The notes under the pieces are model-generated. The model saw only the letters and a list, made by a program, of their open reading frames with translations. It was not told the DNA's origin and did no database searches. 64,000 bases of DNA from Carallia brachiata (taxonomy: Eukaryota; Streptophyta; Magnoliopsida; Malpighiales; Rhizophoraceae): contig JADCRB010000075.1 of NCBI GenBank assembly GCA_021464245.1, positions 1,674,001 to 1,738,000 of the forward strand. The letters are read 5' to 3'. This document shows, in pieces, positions 1 to 11,270 of this stretch (positions are counted from its first letter, which is position 1; every line of letters begins with the position of its first letter). Both the position numbers and the translations under genes were made by a program.

Positions 1-321
1 AAATTATGAAATATAACACACTGCCATTATGATTAAAATTTTGCCAATGGCAAAGCAGTTGCAACTGCAATCACATGATATCCATCTTCTCCCATCAGAA
101 AGTTGAACAGGCGATGAGAACAAATGACAGAAATTATAATGCATCTTATCACATGTAAACTGACAATTGGAGGAATAAGAAAGGGAAATTTAGTAGTTTC
201 ATTTAGAAAATGAGGAAATCTTTGCATTGGTTACAACTGTAAGTCAAAGTTTTCAAACAATATCACCGTAACTAGCATGCTGTTCACATCAAATACATCA
301 ACAGAGGAGATGCAGACATAC

Positions 322-3300
322 CACATGTTCTCCAGAATCACTAATTTGATCTTGTTCAAGAGCATTGCACTCATCTTGCATTATAGAAAAGACGATTGGA
401 GCATACTCATCTAAAGGTATGCCAAGAGACTGCACTGCTTCCTTGAGGTAAGGCTTAAGTTTAGCCGCACAATTGGTCACTACTTTCTCCCCAAGGTTCC
501 AAGCAATGGGAGAAACTATCTGAAAATACAGTATATACAGATTAAAAAAGATCATAGTAACAATCAAGAACATGATTGAAGCAATAAAACACTAGCAAAA
601 AGAAACGTACCTGACTTTCTTTCCTTACACTGACCAAAAGAGGGGTGAGAAGATCCAACGATAGGTCTTCACTTTCTTCTATGACCAGGGTCATAATTGT
701 TTCCATGGCCCAAAAAACAGTATCTGAATGGTTGCACCTTGGGGGTAACCAAGCACAAGCTATTGGTTATTATGCTTTAGAGAATATGGTAGTAAAACAG
801 ATGTCAAGCTCTCAGCCACTCCTTCATCATCACACAACATTTGTAGATTAAATAAGTTAAAAAAATCAGAGCAGCTAGAGTTACAAAAGATTCATCAGGA
901 ACACGAAGATAGGGTTCAGCTGAATTCAGTTACCTCAGCATAGAATTTCTTTTAAATCTATATGCTAATGGAAGCAAAATATAAAGCTTCTGTTACCCTC
1001 GCAATTCTACACAGAAATCCCTGCCTTCCGCTTTCAGTTTTGCTGACTATATCTCCCATTTGACACAAAGATTTCTCAATATCAGGAGCTGCAACTTATT
1101 GTTTAAATTTACTTAGATATCAAAGCTCGAAAATAAAATTCTGTCAAGTACTTCAAGACATTCCCATAACCCTCAATGCTCCTTGACACCTTTTCAGTTT
1201 AGTTTTATTTATTCCGCCAGAAAAGTTTGTAATGCGCAAATGGTTCTACAAAAGATAATGGAATCCCATTCATCAACAAAAGCTTCCAAAAAATCATCGG
1301 TGGCAAAGATTCCCTTCTGCCATTTTTTCAAATTACTAACATCATGCAGGTTTCTTGTCATCCACTTTTTGGAAAAATTGCAATCAAGCTTCGTGAAAAA
1401 TTTTGACAAGATTTTATTTTTAGAAAATTAAATTAAAAGAATTGACCATAATCATAATTGCTACGATTTTTTCCAAAGAGTCTACAAATTCATTTAACTG
1501 TTTTTTCTTTTTTAATTGTTGCAACTTCATCTAGCAAAGTTTATGAGCATGCACAAGAATCGCTAAAAAGAAATAAGCATAAAGTGAAACAGGAGTCTTA
1601 CTATTATATCATTCTCAGAATATAATTTTTTGACCGAATATTTGCAGATGCTGAATGGTAATCAAGTCATAGAACATGATACAATGAGCTGAAACTCCTG
1701 TGCAAATGTCGGTCACTTCAGATACAAAAAAGTGTTGTGGGAAACAATTGGGTGGTAGTTTCTAGCTGCACTACAAAGGGACTATAAATTGCATAGAACA
1801 AACATCAGTAACATTAGCAGTTGCTTTGTACCTAATGATTTTCAGGAAATGTTGGAACATATCTACGATAAGTTCATCTAACTCCAGGTCTAGCATCACC
1901 AAACAAGACCGCACTTTTGCAACAGTATTCAGAATTGCAACAGCCTTTGAATAACAGTGACCAGATACATGGGACAATTTTTCAAAAGCTGCAACAGTCA
2001 ATTGAAATATCTCCTGTACACCATAGAAAAAATAGACCACATGTGAACCCCAAACACATATATTGAGCGATCAATTATGCTATAAGTACCTTCATTTTCT
2101 CATCGTTATATGGAGCATCCGGTGCTGTAATCCTTGTTATCTCGCTAAAGCAAGATGCAACAGCAACTTTCACATCCACATCTGAGTGCTTTAAAAGGGG
2201 ATTAGATATTAATGCTCTCATTGTGGGTATAAGTGCATCCTGCATGGATCTTGATGGCTCTTGCTCCACCTTTATAAGTAAGCGCTCAATTTTCTGGGAG
2301 AAAGGAAATAAAACAAAGAAACCTATCAATCACAGTTTGTCAATGGAAAAGAAATGAAGACACAGGAAAATGTAGAGTCAAATTACCAGTTGTAGGCATG
2401 CAGAGTGAAATTACCATGATGTAATGGCAGTATACTAATGAATGACCTACAACAGCCTAGAAGGTCAAAGCACAATCAATTCCAGAAAGTTCCATGCGCG
2501 CAAAGAGAACAAATCTATGGACAACATTCAAGATAACTTTATGCCTAGTCATCGTTGAAACAGGAGCTTAATCCATATTATTTGCTAATTTTAGTATGTA
2601 TCTATGACGCTCTGTCATTCAGTTTTGACAAAACAGGTGGTGAGTTCTGCCCAGTACCTTAAGAAAATTTAAAGTGGTTCTCAAACTGTTTTTTCTTTTT
2701 TTCTAAACACACCAACATACAATGAAACAAAATAGTGAGAAACCCCTGTTGCTAGCCGGCAGAAGGGGAAAAAGTCCCGCAAAAAACCTCCGCGCTCGCA
2801 AACCTATTTTTACCTAGACATTAAATGCAACTGCAACCACCAAGTTGTTATCACACATTGTATCACGAAAATACACTAGAAAAGCCACAAGTAGTTCTAT
2901 TAAACGTCAGCAAATAATGGAATCTTCACTATTTATGAGCATCTATTTTGACAGTTGATAGCATACAATTTCAAATACTGAAAGTATGCAATACATAAGA
3001 ATTTCATTGGATAAAGGTCAGAGGCAGGTCGGGTAGACACAATAATTTGAGAAAGCATGAGACTCCCTGGTCTGGAGTCAATGTTAATTCAGTGGCTCCA
3101 CACCAGCCTCAATGTCATGAACTGTGTGATTAAACAGAACCATACATTGACAAAAATATGCAAATGATAGAAATAACACTGATTTTATGTGTGCAACAAC
3201 CAAGGAAAAGAAGAATAACAACATTCATCATGTCATGGAACCCAAAACATGCTGATTACATAACATGTATCCATCGATATAAAATACTACAAATAGATAA

Positions 3301-4180
3301 TCAAAGTGTTAAGTTAACACAACTGCATAATTGAAGTCAATGCATAAGATTTTAGGCAATCGGCAGAGGTAATCGATGTCCTTATTCCCACAACATACAC
3401 ACAAAATTGATGTAATTTTCACGTTTTGTTTGTTAGTATGAATACATAAAATGCAAATGATGAGCCCTCTCACAAGTTTGACCAAAAAAGTCCTCAATCC
3501 TCAATGACTCCAAAGGAAAAGCCAAAAATATAAACACCAAACCAAGAAAGGTGCATGCACAACAATATGGGATGTGTATGACTAGATTAAAACACCTCCA
3601 AATTTCAATTTCCATTAAACCAATACTAATGGACTGAATACTCAACATTCAATTTGATAAAAGAAAAAATGGAAAATGAAAATATCTAGAAAAAAATAAG
3701 CATAAACATAAATATAAACAAAGAGAGGGGTTTGCTCCGAGGAAAGACCAAAAAAAACAAAAAAAAACCAATGGGGTATGCATAAAAAGATATTACCAGT
3801 AGCAATTATCCCATACCAGCTGCAGCAATCAACAAATAACGATCATCCCATATGAAGCCACAGTATCAAGTTCAAACTTGTAACTAGTGTTCAAGAGATT
3901 GTTAAAGTCAAACACAGACATGCCCACCAACTAGACATAAAACCATTCAAGTTATCAAACATGGAAAAACTAGCCAAAATGCAGTCGAATGATTATAAAC
4001 GAGTTAACTCCACCTAAAGCTAATAACGCAAGCACATAAAATGACAAAGGGAGAGAGAAAGAGAGAGAGAGTCATTACATCAAGCAGATTAAGCAGCTCA
4101 TCAGTGGACAATGGAGGGTTTAGAAGGGCATTCCCAGCATCCTTAAGCTGCTCCTCAAGCTCAATTGCGTTTATAGCCAT
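322..4180 (-). CDS. PDS5: PDS5-type sister chromatid cohesion cofactor (5' part; runs off left edge)
   Basis: Five coding exons read in frame: 4180-4079, 2293-2090, 2013-1832, 737-611 and 519-322, all with GT-AG borders and matching phases. The product shows the N-terminal HEAT-repeat region of plant PDS5: a short start segment ending LLNLLD, then KHSDVDVKVAVASCFSEITR, the block AKVRSCLVMLDLE, METIMTLVIEESEDLS and LGEKVV..CAAKLKPYL. PDS5 binds cohesin (SCC1/SMC3) in the nucleus and affects sister cohesion, DNA repair and loop dynamics. Introns 1 (1.8 kb) and 3 (1.1 kb) are long. The ATG at 4180 is preferred, because an upstream extension would need a GTG start. The last exon here ends in a GTATGT donor at 321, so the rest of the gene lies outside the window. 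The family is certain; PDS5C/D-like subtype is an inference. Confidence 0.93.
2294..4078 (-). other. PDS5 intron 1 (1785 bp)
   Basis: Non-coding, AT-rich interval between PDS5 exons 1 and 2, with donor GTAATG and acceptor CTCCCAG. It holds a (GA)n tract next to the donor (4051-4070). The short reading frames on either strand are not supported by homology or codon structure. Confidence 0.85.
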
Positions 4181-5901
4181 TTGTTTGAACACTTGAAATT
4201 TCTAAAACCTCACCAACCTCCTAAGACTTTATAACTACAAAATTTCTTAATGCCCCCCGAAAACCAACCGTGTGTGTTTTTTTTTTAGCAGGTTTTCTGG
4301 TGAAAACCAGACAAAACACAAACCACAGCTAAGCTAAGAAGTGGGACTTCTGAAAGAAGCAGTCTCCTCCTGGATTTTGCCCATATGGGGTGGCGCTTGG
4401 CTGCAAACCCAGGCGCTTGAATGCTTCTCTTTCGTTCTGTTCTGTGTTTACAATGTCTTTTTTCTTCCCAAAAAAATAAATGTGTTCACGACACCTGTAG
4501 GTTGAATTCGTTTTTTAACGCTCTCGTTTAATTCTCATAAGAAAAATTTATAACTTAAATACTGATACTGTTGAAATGAGACACTATACCCTCATAATTA
4601 TCTTCATTCAATACGGATGAACTACAGTAAAATAACTTGAATTCAAATTAATATAAAAAAAATTATTAAACTATTATGAATAGTCTGTTTACAATGTCTT
4701 AATTTGGGAATAATCAAAATTTTCCTCAACAAAAACACAATTTTTACAAGTTGCCAATAAACTGCAAATATTATTGAACAAATTATTTGATAAGTTATTG
4801 ATATATCATTAAATACTAAGTTATTATTATATGAACAATTCACAAAATAAATCATAGACTTAAATTTTCCAAATAATATTCGTCAATGGGTGTTTTTATC
4901 TTGAAAAGAGAAAGTTTTCTATTTACAAAGTAGATACTTTTATCTCTTCGTGCGCTCCTATATATTTCCTTGTGACAAGAAAACACTGCAACTTCTAAAT
5001 TTAGATTGAAGATATTGTGCCTGAATTTTACATGTTATCAAGTACTCATTTTTACATATTGAACTTAAAATGCATTGGAACAACTAAATGATCTTGCTAA
5101 TGTTTCTCTTTTTTGGATAAACTGTAAATGTTTAGTAATGTGCTAAGAAGCACACACATACACCAATTTAATGTCAAGAAAAAAGAAACAGAATTACTGT
5201 TTATTGTTTGGGTTGTCTCGTAGCGTATGGTACCGACAACACAAGTTTTATCTCTACAGTGAATAAGACTAAATGTATATAAATCTTTTAAAATTTTAAA
5301 CGACATCAATAATATTTATTAATTTAATAAAATTTATTCTCTCGTAAATTTAGTATAAATAATATAACTTATTCCACGACAACAACGCAATCCTTAGTTA
5401 CTTCCCCCAACTCAAGGACTACCATTCAAGAATCAAGCTCCAGCAGACCAAGAATCGATTCCTATCCAAGTGGGAAGTGAAAATCCTTTTCTTCATCCTA
5501 AACACCAAAAGGAGGGGCTCAATACATAACCATTGGTCGAGCTTTAGGACAATTTTTCTTTTCTTTTTTTTTTTTGAGGGTTCCTAAATTGAAATAAACT
5601 TCAAATTAAAATGGGGCCTTCTTAGGTAAAGGAAACAGAAAGATTTTGTTTTTGTCGAAAGAAAATCTATGACACAGTGCAAATTTGGCTAGTGAAGTAA
5701 ATTTCGTAATTTTTTTTTTTTGACCAAAAAGGCTAAGCATATTCTATACATCTGTTAAAAAAGATTATGGGTTGGAATTTCGTAAATTTCATCTCTGTTT
5801 ATAGGGAAAACAAATTTTAAAAACATTTCCATAAAATTCGTAATGGAACTTCAGAACTTGTCAACTGATAGAATCAGAATGCGACGTAAGAGATCATAGA
5901 G
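4181..5901. other. Divergent intergenic/promoter region between PDS5 and the PPR gene
   Basis: About 1.7 kb of AT-rich DNA between two divergently transcribed genes, so both promoters should lie here. It contains several poly-T/poly-A runs (4277, 5567, 5709). No gene or clear repeat structure is seen. The reading frames at 4643-4855 and 5097-5309 are low-complexity AT translations. Confidence 0.6.
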
Positions 5902-7677
5902 ATGGCGAATCAATCACAGGGTTTGGAAGCAACAGCCAAAGGCATAACGACAATCCTGCAGGGCTGCAACAGCATCACAAGGCTTCAAAAGATCCACGCC
6001 CATGTCATCGTTTACGGCCTCCAGCATCACTCCGCCATTGCCGAAAAGCTTCTCAACTTCTGTGCCGTCTCCGTCTCGGGATCCTTGGCCTACGCCAGCC
6101 TCCTCTTCCAGCGCATTGAAAACCCGCAAACCCAAGCTTGGAATTCAATGATCAGAGGCTTCTCTCAGTCTCACACCGCTTCTCCTTTCCAAGCACTTGT
6201 CTACTACAACAGGATGCTCTCTGTTTCCCTTTCCCGCCCCGACACTTTCACTTTTAGCTTCGCTCTGAAGGCCTGCCTTAGAGCCAAGGCCGGAACCAAA
6301 TGCAAAGAGATTCATGGGTCTGTAATCCGAACTGGGTATGAGAGGGATGTCGTTGTTTCCACCTCTCTGATTAAGTCCTACGCGGGAATTGGGTGTATCG
6401 AGATTGCGCGCGAGGTGTTTGACAGAATGTCTGAAAGGGATTTGGTCGCGTGGAATGCGATGATCTCATGCTATTCCCAGGCTGGTTTTCACGAAGAGGC
6501 GTTGAAAATTTATCATAAAATGAGAAATGAGAATGTGGGTCTTGATGGGTATACGCTTGTTGGCTTGCTTTCGTCTTGTGCTCACTTGGGTGCTTTGAGC
6601 ACCGGCGTGCACCTACATGGAATTGCTCGCGATAACGGTTTTGCTGGAGATTTGTATGTTGGGAATGCTCTAATTGATATGTATGCCAAATGTGGGAACT
6701 TGGATGCAGCTCTTTCCGTCTTCTTTCATGAAATTAGCGGGCGGGACTTGCTTACTTGGAATTCCATAATTTGTGGCTTTGGGGTGCATGGTTTTGGTGA
6801 TAAAGCTATTTCTTTGTTTGAGCAGATGTTGATGGCAGGTGTGAGGCCTAATTCCATCACGTTTCTTGGTTTGTTGTGCGGTTGTAGTCACCAAGGCTTA
6901 GTGGCCGAGGGTGCTAACTATTTCTGTCAAATGAGCTCTATGTTCAACATTGAGCCAGGAATCAAGCACTATGGATGCATGGTAGATCTGTATGGTCGTG
7001 CTGGGAAGCTTGACAAGGCAGTTGAAATCATTGGTGCTTGCCCGCACCGAGGAGATCCAGTCTTGTGGCGTATTTTACTCGGTTCTTGCAAAATTCATAA
7101 AAATCCTGTAATTGGAGAAATTGCGATGAGCAATTTGGTCCAGCTTGGGGCACTAAATGCAGGGGACTGCATATTGCTTGCTACCATATATGCTGCAGCA
7201 AAAGATAAACAAGGATTTGCGAGAATGAGAAGATTAATCAAAAGCCAAGGAATAGTCACCACTCCTGGTTGGAGTTGGATCGAGCTTTTTGGCCAAGTTC
7301 ACAGGTTTGTGGTGGATGATAAGTCGCATCCTGATACTAAAATCATATATGAAAAATTGGAGGAAGTAACGCATCGGGCCACCTTGGTTGGTTATGCGAA
7401 AGAGGAGCCTCCATTCGCCATTTCTGGATCGTTCTCTGAAGACTATGTGACGTCTTTTGAAGCATGCCATAGTGAAAAATTGGCAATCGCTTTTGGATTG
7501 GCAAAGACCCCAGAAGGAACAAATCTTCGCATAGTGAAGAACTTGAGAGTTTGTACAGATTGTCATTCATTTACAAAATATGTTTCCCATGCATTCAACC
7601 GGGAAATAATTGTCAGAGATCGGGTTCGATTTCATCACTTTAAAGATGGCTATTGTTCTTGTAGAGATTATTGGTGA
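5902..7677 (+). CDS. DYW-class pentatricopeptide repeat protein (At3g56550-like)
   Basis: Intronless 591-residue PLS-type PPR protein, typical of plant organellar RNA editing factors. The N-terminus (GCNSITRLQKIHAHV) opens the array. Repeats such as LVAWNAMISCYSQAGFHEEA, VGNALIDMYAKCG and LLTWNSIICGFGVHG follow, with the E/E+ region near GWSWIELFGQVHRFVVDD. The C-terminal DYW domain carries the deaminase-like HSEKLA and CTDCH zinc signatures and ends CRDYW. Such proteins bind specific organellar transcripts and direct C-to-U editing. From memory of the family, the closest Arabidopsis relative is At3g56550, which matches along the whole length; the RNA target is unknown. Organelle targeting cannot be decided by eye. 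The frame is uninterrupted, and the ATG at 5902 matches the expected N-terminal length. Confidence 0.95.
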   Translation: MANQSQGLEATAKGITTILQGCNSITRLQKIHAHVIVYGLQHHSAIAEKLLNFCAVSVSGSLAYASLLFQRIENPQTQAWNSMIRGFSQSHTASPFQALVYYNRMLSVSLSRPDTFTFSFALKACLRAKAGTKCKEIHGSVIRTGYERDVVVSTSLIKSYAGIGCIEIAREVFDRMSERDLVAWNAMISCYSQAGFHEEALKIYHKMRNENVGLDGYTLVGLLSSCAHLGALSTGVHLHGIARDNGFAGDLYVGNALIDMYAKCGNLDAALSVFFHEISGRDLLTWNSIICGFGVHGFGDKAISLFEQMLMAGVRPNSITFLGLLCGCSHQGLVAEGANYFCQMSSMFNIEPGIKHYGCMVDLYGRAGKLDKAVEIIGACPHRGDPVLWRILLGSCKIHKNPVIGEIAMSNLVQLGALNAGDCILLATIYAAAKDKQGFARMRRLIKSQGIVTTPGWSWIELFGQVHRFVVDDKSHPDTKIIYEKLEEVTHRATLVGYAKEEPPFAISGSFSEDYVTSFEACHSEKLAIAFGLAKTPEGTNLRIVKNLRVCTDCHSFTKYVSHAFNREIIVRDRVRFHHFKDGYCSCRDYW

Positions 7678-9044
7678 AATCTGCTGATGGGTATAATTTG
7701 ACAACGTAATGCTCTAACTTTGGACACGAGCGGCAGAATTGCAAAAATTCTATGTGGGCCTTATCGGGTGTGGTGATTGGCCTTATCAATAGATGATGAT
7801 CGTAAAATGTTGATCATTATCAGTTATCGACTAGTACCACTTTACTTAGCCAGCCATCAATTGTCAAATGGGATGCATTAAGGCTCAGGAGTTCTACAAA
7901 ACAAGTTCCTGCAGTCAAAAAGTAGAACCAGTTCAGTTTGGCAGGAACGGTAATGAGTCGAGCGATCAGCCATTCCAAGCAAGGTTGTAGGCTAATTTGG
8001 AATATCCGGGTATAGCTAAAAAGGGCAGGAGTCCGATTTCAGAATAATTCTTTCTTATTACATCGTCCAATCAATTCTTACTGTCAAACAAATTCTTTTA
8101 AATTAATTGGATGACAAAATTAGATAGTGGGGCAAACATAATGAAATTGCGAGTGCCTATGAGATATTCACAATTAGACAGACCAATGACCAAACAATAG
8201 CTAGTCGGGTCATCTGATAGATATGGTCATCTTAAAGCTATGCGAACATTGACGACGAAAAAAAGGAGAAAGAACGTTAATCTGCTAATAGTTCCCTCTA
8301 TCGCTTAAAGAAAACAGGGTAACGTAAGTAACCACTAATACCATGTACCCTCAAACTATCAGGGTTGCTATACATATATAGACATAAAACTAAAGTGCCC
8401 TGCGTGATGCTTTGCATACGCTAACCTGTGGAGCAGCATCTTACAGCAGCTGTCAACGCCTCAGAATAAAGGAAAAACAGTCATGGGAAATATAATCAGC
8501 AACTGCTGTTCATCTCATCATTCGTTAAAATGAGCAACAAGATGCCGAGAAAATAGAATTTATGTTGTCTAGTAAGTTGCAAACTTCAACTTCTATGTTG
8601 AATAAGTGTAGTGCAATGAGCCGGGATAAGGGGGAATTGTGCTCGTTACAACTGCCCAATCCATGGCAACCGTGCCAACCCACACGAACATACAGCCTAA
8701 AGCCACATGACTGCTACAAGCATAGGTTGCTAAAGTACAATACCTGTTGTTGGAATGAAGTCGTCAATTTTGTAGTTCCTTTATTTGATATGCTTCTTCT
8801 AGACAGAACCTAATCCGTGGAGCGTCAAGCCCAATAAGGTAAGCCATAAAATTGTAACACAGCAACTTTGTAAATGCAAACAAGAGCAAGGCATTAATAG
8901 CATGCCAAAGATATTTGTAATAAGGAACTTGACGTCAAATGTGTACATAAAATTGCAAATAACAAGAATCACACTCGGTTAAATAAGCATCTTTGAAGTC
9001 ATAACTTTTTTACCCCTTCTATTTCTACATTTTGCAGTCAGTGA
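7678..9044. other. Intergenic; right part is CAF1-A 3' flank shared with the CAF1-C locus
   Basis: No gene is supported. From about 7866 the sequence resembles the 3' side of CAF1-C. Shared anchors are GGCTCAGGAGTTC (7882 and 16255), AACGCCTCAGAA (8455 and 17532) and CAACTGCCCA (8649 and 17719). These anchors show that the duplicated segment extends well beyond the coding region. Part of the interval nearest 9045 should be the CAF1-A 3'UTR. Confidence 0.55.
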
Positions 9045-9862
9045 CTAATTCTGTCCCGTCTCAACACCTAAACCATACAACACCCCTGCATATTTTTCCA
9101 AGGAGCCACTGAAGAAATTCTCTTTCAGTTTCCTGAAGGTGCATGCTGTGAGTAAACTATCTGAACCTGCTTGATGGCATATCCAACTCTCTCCACTTCC
9201 AACAACTCTGCAAGCTTATTCAGTCCCCCATGCAGGCTGTTGCAAAACTTCATCAAATGCTTGATGTCATAAAGTGTTGGGAAGTACATATGGATCAAAT
9301 TAAAGAACCCCGCTTGTGTGTCTGGCAAGTTTTGGCATGTCAATAGCTTAAGCAAGTAGCCAAAATCATAGCCGCTGTGAAATGTCACCCATTGCACATC
9401 ATCATTCAAGACAATCCCAGATGACATCAAAAGCTCACCAAAACGCATTACCTCAATTCCTTTCTCATTATTCTTCTTGAAATCGATCCCACTCTGCCGT
9501 AAAACCTCGATGGAGTCACTTGCAAAAATATCATCATTCACATTGAATTCACGAAAATTGAATTGCCAAATGCAATACTTGTCAGTTCCGCAAGTGGGCA
9601 AATTTCCTTGTTCATCCGAAAGTGTGAGTCCCAATTGAATCAACTTCAGCATATCCACATTATCCTTCAAAGTCTGGTAGTTATACTCATTTATGGTCTT
9701 AAAGTTGCCAACAGGGCGCAACACAATGCCCGGAAACTCTGTGTCCATTGCGATGTAAGGGTAATCGTCAACAATTTCACGAATAAGAGCGAATTCTTCT
9801 TCAAGATTCTCATTCCACACCTCCCGAATGTGGATGGAATCGCCTTTAGGAAACAAAGACAT
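9045..9862 (-). CDS. CAF1: CAF1/POP2 deadenylase, copy A, with a one-base frameshift before the last catalytic motif
   Basis: CAF1 is the DEDD-type 3'-5' exoribonuclease of the CCR4-NOT complex and shortens mRNA poly(A) tails in the cytoplasm. The frame from the ATG at 9862 carries AMDTEF (D40, E42) and HSGYDFGY (third acidic residue). It then loses one G of a GGG run at about 9182-9185, where copy C reads GTTGGGATATGC and this copy reads GTTGGATATGC. As written the protein ends at 9125 after 245 residues with an unrelated tail, missing the HQAGSD motif (catalytic His and Asp). The remaining bases encode an intact family C-terminus up to a stop at 9045-9047. Either this is an assembly error or the copy is catalytically dead. 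A 5'UTR intron (9994-10332) is supported by comparison with copy C. An upstream in-frame extension to 9901 would need a TTG start and is rejected. Confidence 0.88.
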
Positions 9863-9993
9863 TCTTTGGACACAAAAGATAGACTGAAACCACGACAACA
9901 AAATTTCCCAGGCCCAGTGCTCTAATCAAATTATTCATTCAACCAGCGAAAGCTAACAAAACTCAGCGTCAACCCAATTGATATAATCAAAAT

Positions 9994-10332
9994 CTGAAAC
10001 AAAAAGTTTTAAACTTTTAGTTCATCCATGAACATCAGGACTTCATAAATCGCTACTCTAATTCATGCACAAAAAGGCATCAAATCTACATAATCTGTAC
10101 AGAAATCTAAAAACTAACCAATAAAAATAATATAAAAAAAACAGGGACACCCATATCCAATCTGAAGCTAGATGCACCAAAAAAAAAAAAAACACAGATC
10201 TTAACAAAAAAGCCTAAATTAACACAGAATTGGGAAAAAAAAAACCCAGAAAAATTTACCAAGAAAAGCTCTGAACTTGGTAAGGAGAAACAAAAAAAGG
10301 GAAGCGAAAGGAGAATTGAAGAAGCAGATTAC
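9994..10332 (-). other. 5'UTR intron of CAF1 copy A
   Basis: On the minus strand a donor ATCTG|GTAATC and an acceptor TTTTTGTTTCAG|ATTTTGAT bracket this 339 bp A-rich interval. Copy C has the same arrangement with a near-identical acceptor context, AACTTTTTGTTGCAG|TTTTGAT. This conservation is the main support. Confidence 0.7.
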
Positions 10333-10440
10333 CAGATCTTGGCCTTGCAAAGTGAAGAGAGAGACAAACAATCGCCCAGAACCAGAAAGAACAGAAAAAA
10401 AAGTAAGATCTCTCGCTTTCTTATCAACTGTTGTTGTTCA

Positions 10441-10788
10441 GAAGGAGTCTTATTAAATCCAATGTACCACCCGGACTTTTGACCCAGTAAAGAATGTGGG
10501 TCGCTGAGTCAGCAATCACTACTTCGCCGGGTGCAGGTGATTTTTTTGTTTTTATTTATTTTTTATGTGCATTTATTTTTTTAAAATATATTTTTGGGTT
10601 TTATATTTTTTTTATAAAATATTTTTTTATACCCACAAAAAATATTGATTTGTCAAAAAGAGCATATTTTATTTAATATTTTGTGCAATGTGACTAAATT
10701 AAATACTATATGTACTTCGTTTAAATCTTGTTTACATCTTAAGCATAGATTCGACAGATTGCTTCATTCCATTTATTTTAGTCGTAAG
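10441..10788. other. CAF1-A upstream region
   Basis: AT-rich sequence upstream of the CAF1-A leader exon with long T runs around 10550-10630. It probably includes the promoter, but no specific element can be named. Confidence 0.4.
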
Positions 10789-10909
10789 AGCGATCAATCA
10801 AGCAAACTTTGTACCTAAAAATCTATTTTCTAATTTTGGTAATTCATTAGTTTTCATGATTTACATTTCACTTCAATTAGAACCAATTAATTGTTCTAAC
10901 TAACAATGA
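10789..10909. repeat. Diverged direct repeat, left copy
   Basis: About 120 bp that recurs in the same orientation at 11148-11270. Both share GCAAA(C/T)TT(T/C)GTA(C/T)CTAAAAAT, TTTTCATGATT and TTCAATTAGAACCAATT. The two copies flank the MITE at 10965-11125. Confidence 0.6.
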
Positions 10910-10964
10910 AGCATATCGATTAGCTTCATTCATCTTCGACATAAAAGCGCTCGATTAATGAAGT

Positions 10965-11125
10965 ATGAGTAATGTTAAATATCTCAAAAATATGTAATTA
11001 TCGAAAGAATTATTAACTTATTTTTTTTCTATTTAACAGTGTTAAAAAAATTAACAATTCTTTTCATAATTATACATTTCAAAATATTTCATAACATAAT
11101 TTTTAGAATATTTAACATTACTCAT
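10965..11125. mobile_element. Short MITE with perfect 18-bp terminal inverted repeats
   Basis: The 161 bp element begins ATGAGTAATGTTAAATAT and ends with its exact reverse complement, ATATTTAACATTACTCAT. Inverted similarity continues inward (AAGAATTATTAAC against TTAACAATTCTTTT), so the whole element can fold into an imperfect hairpin. It has no coding capacity. The superfamily is not assigned because no clear target-site duplication is visible. Confidence 0.7.
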
Positions 11126-11147
11126 GAACTATTACATACTTTTTAAG

Positions 11148-11270
11148 AGTGATTGCTTCTAAGCAAATTTCGTATCTAAAAATATATCTTTTAATACTAG
11201 TAATTTGTTAATTTTCATGATTAACGGTTCAGTTCAATTAGAACCAATTTATTGTTTAATTAATAATGAT
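11148..11270. repeat. Diverged direct repeat, right copy
   Basis: Second copy of the repeat at 10789-10909, in the same orientation. The pair suggests a local tandem duplication later separated by insertion of the MITE. Confidence 0.6.

Noticed and set aside
4181..4192. Upstream extension of the PDS5 start (MFKQ)
   Set aside because: The first codon is GTG, not ATG, on the coding strand; the ATG at 4180 is used.
9863..9901. N-terminal extension of CAF1-A
   Set aside because: It starts at TTG and has no counterpart in copy C.
9563..9925. 120-codon plus-strand open frame
   Set aside because: It is the antisense shadow of CAF1-A; a matching shadow appears over CAF1-C at 18539-18913, and the coding sense is clear from the conserved nuclease motifs.
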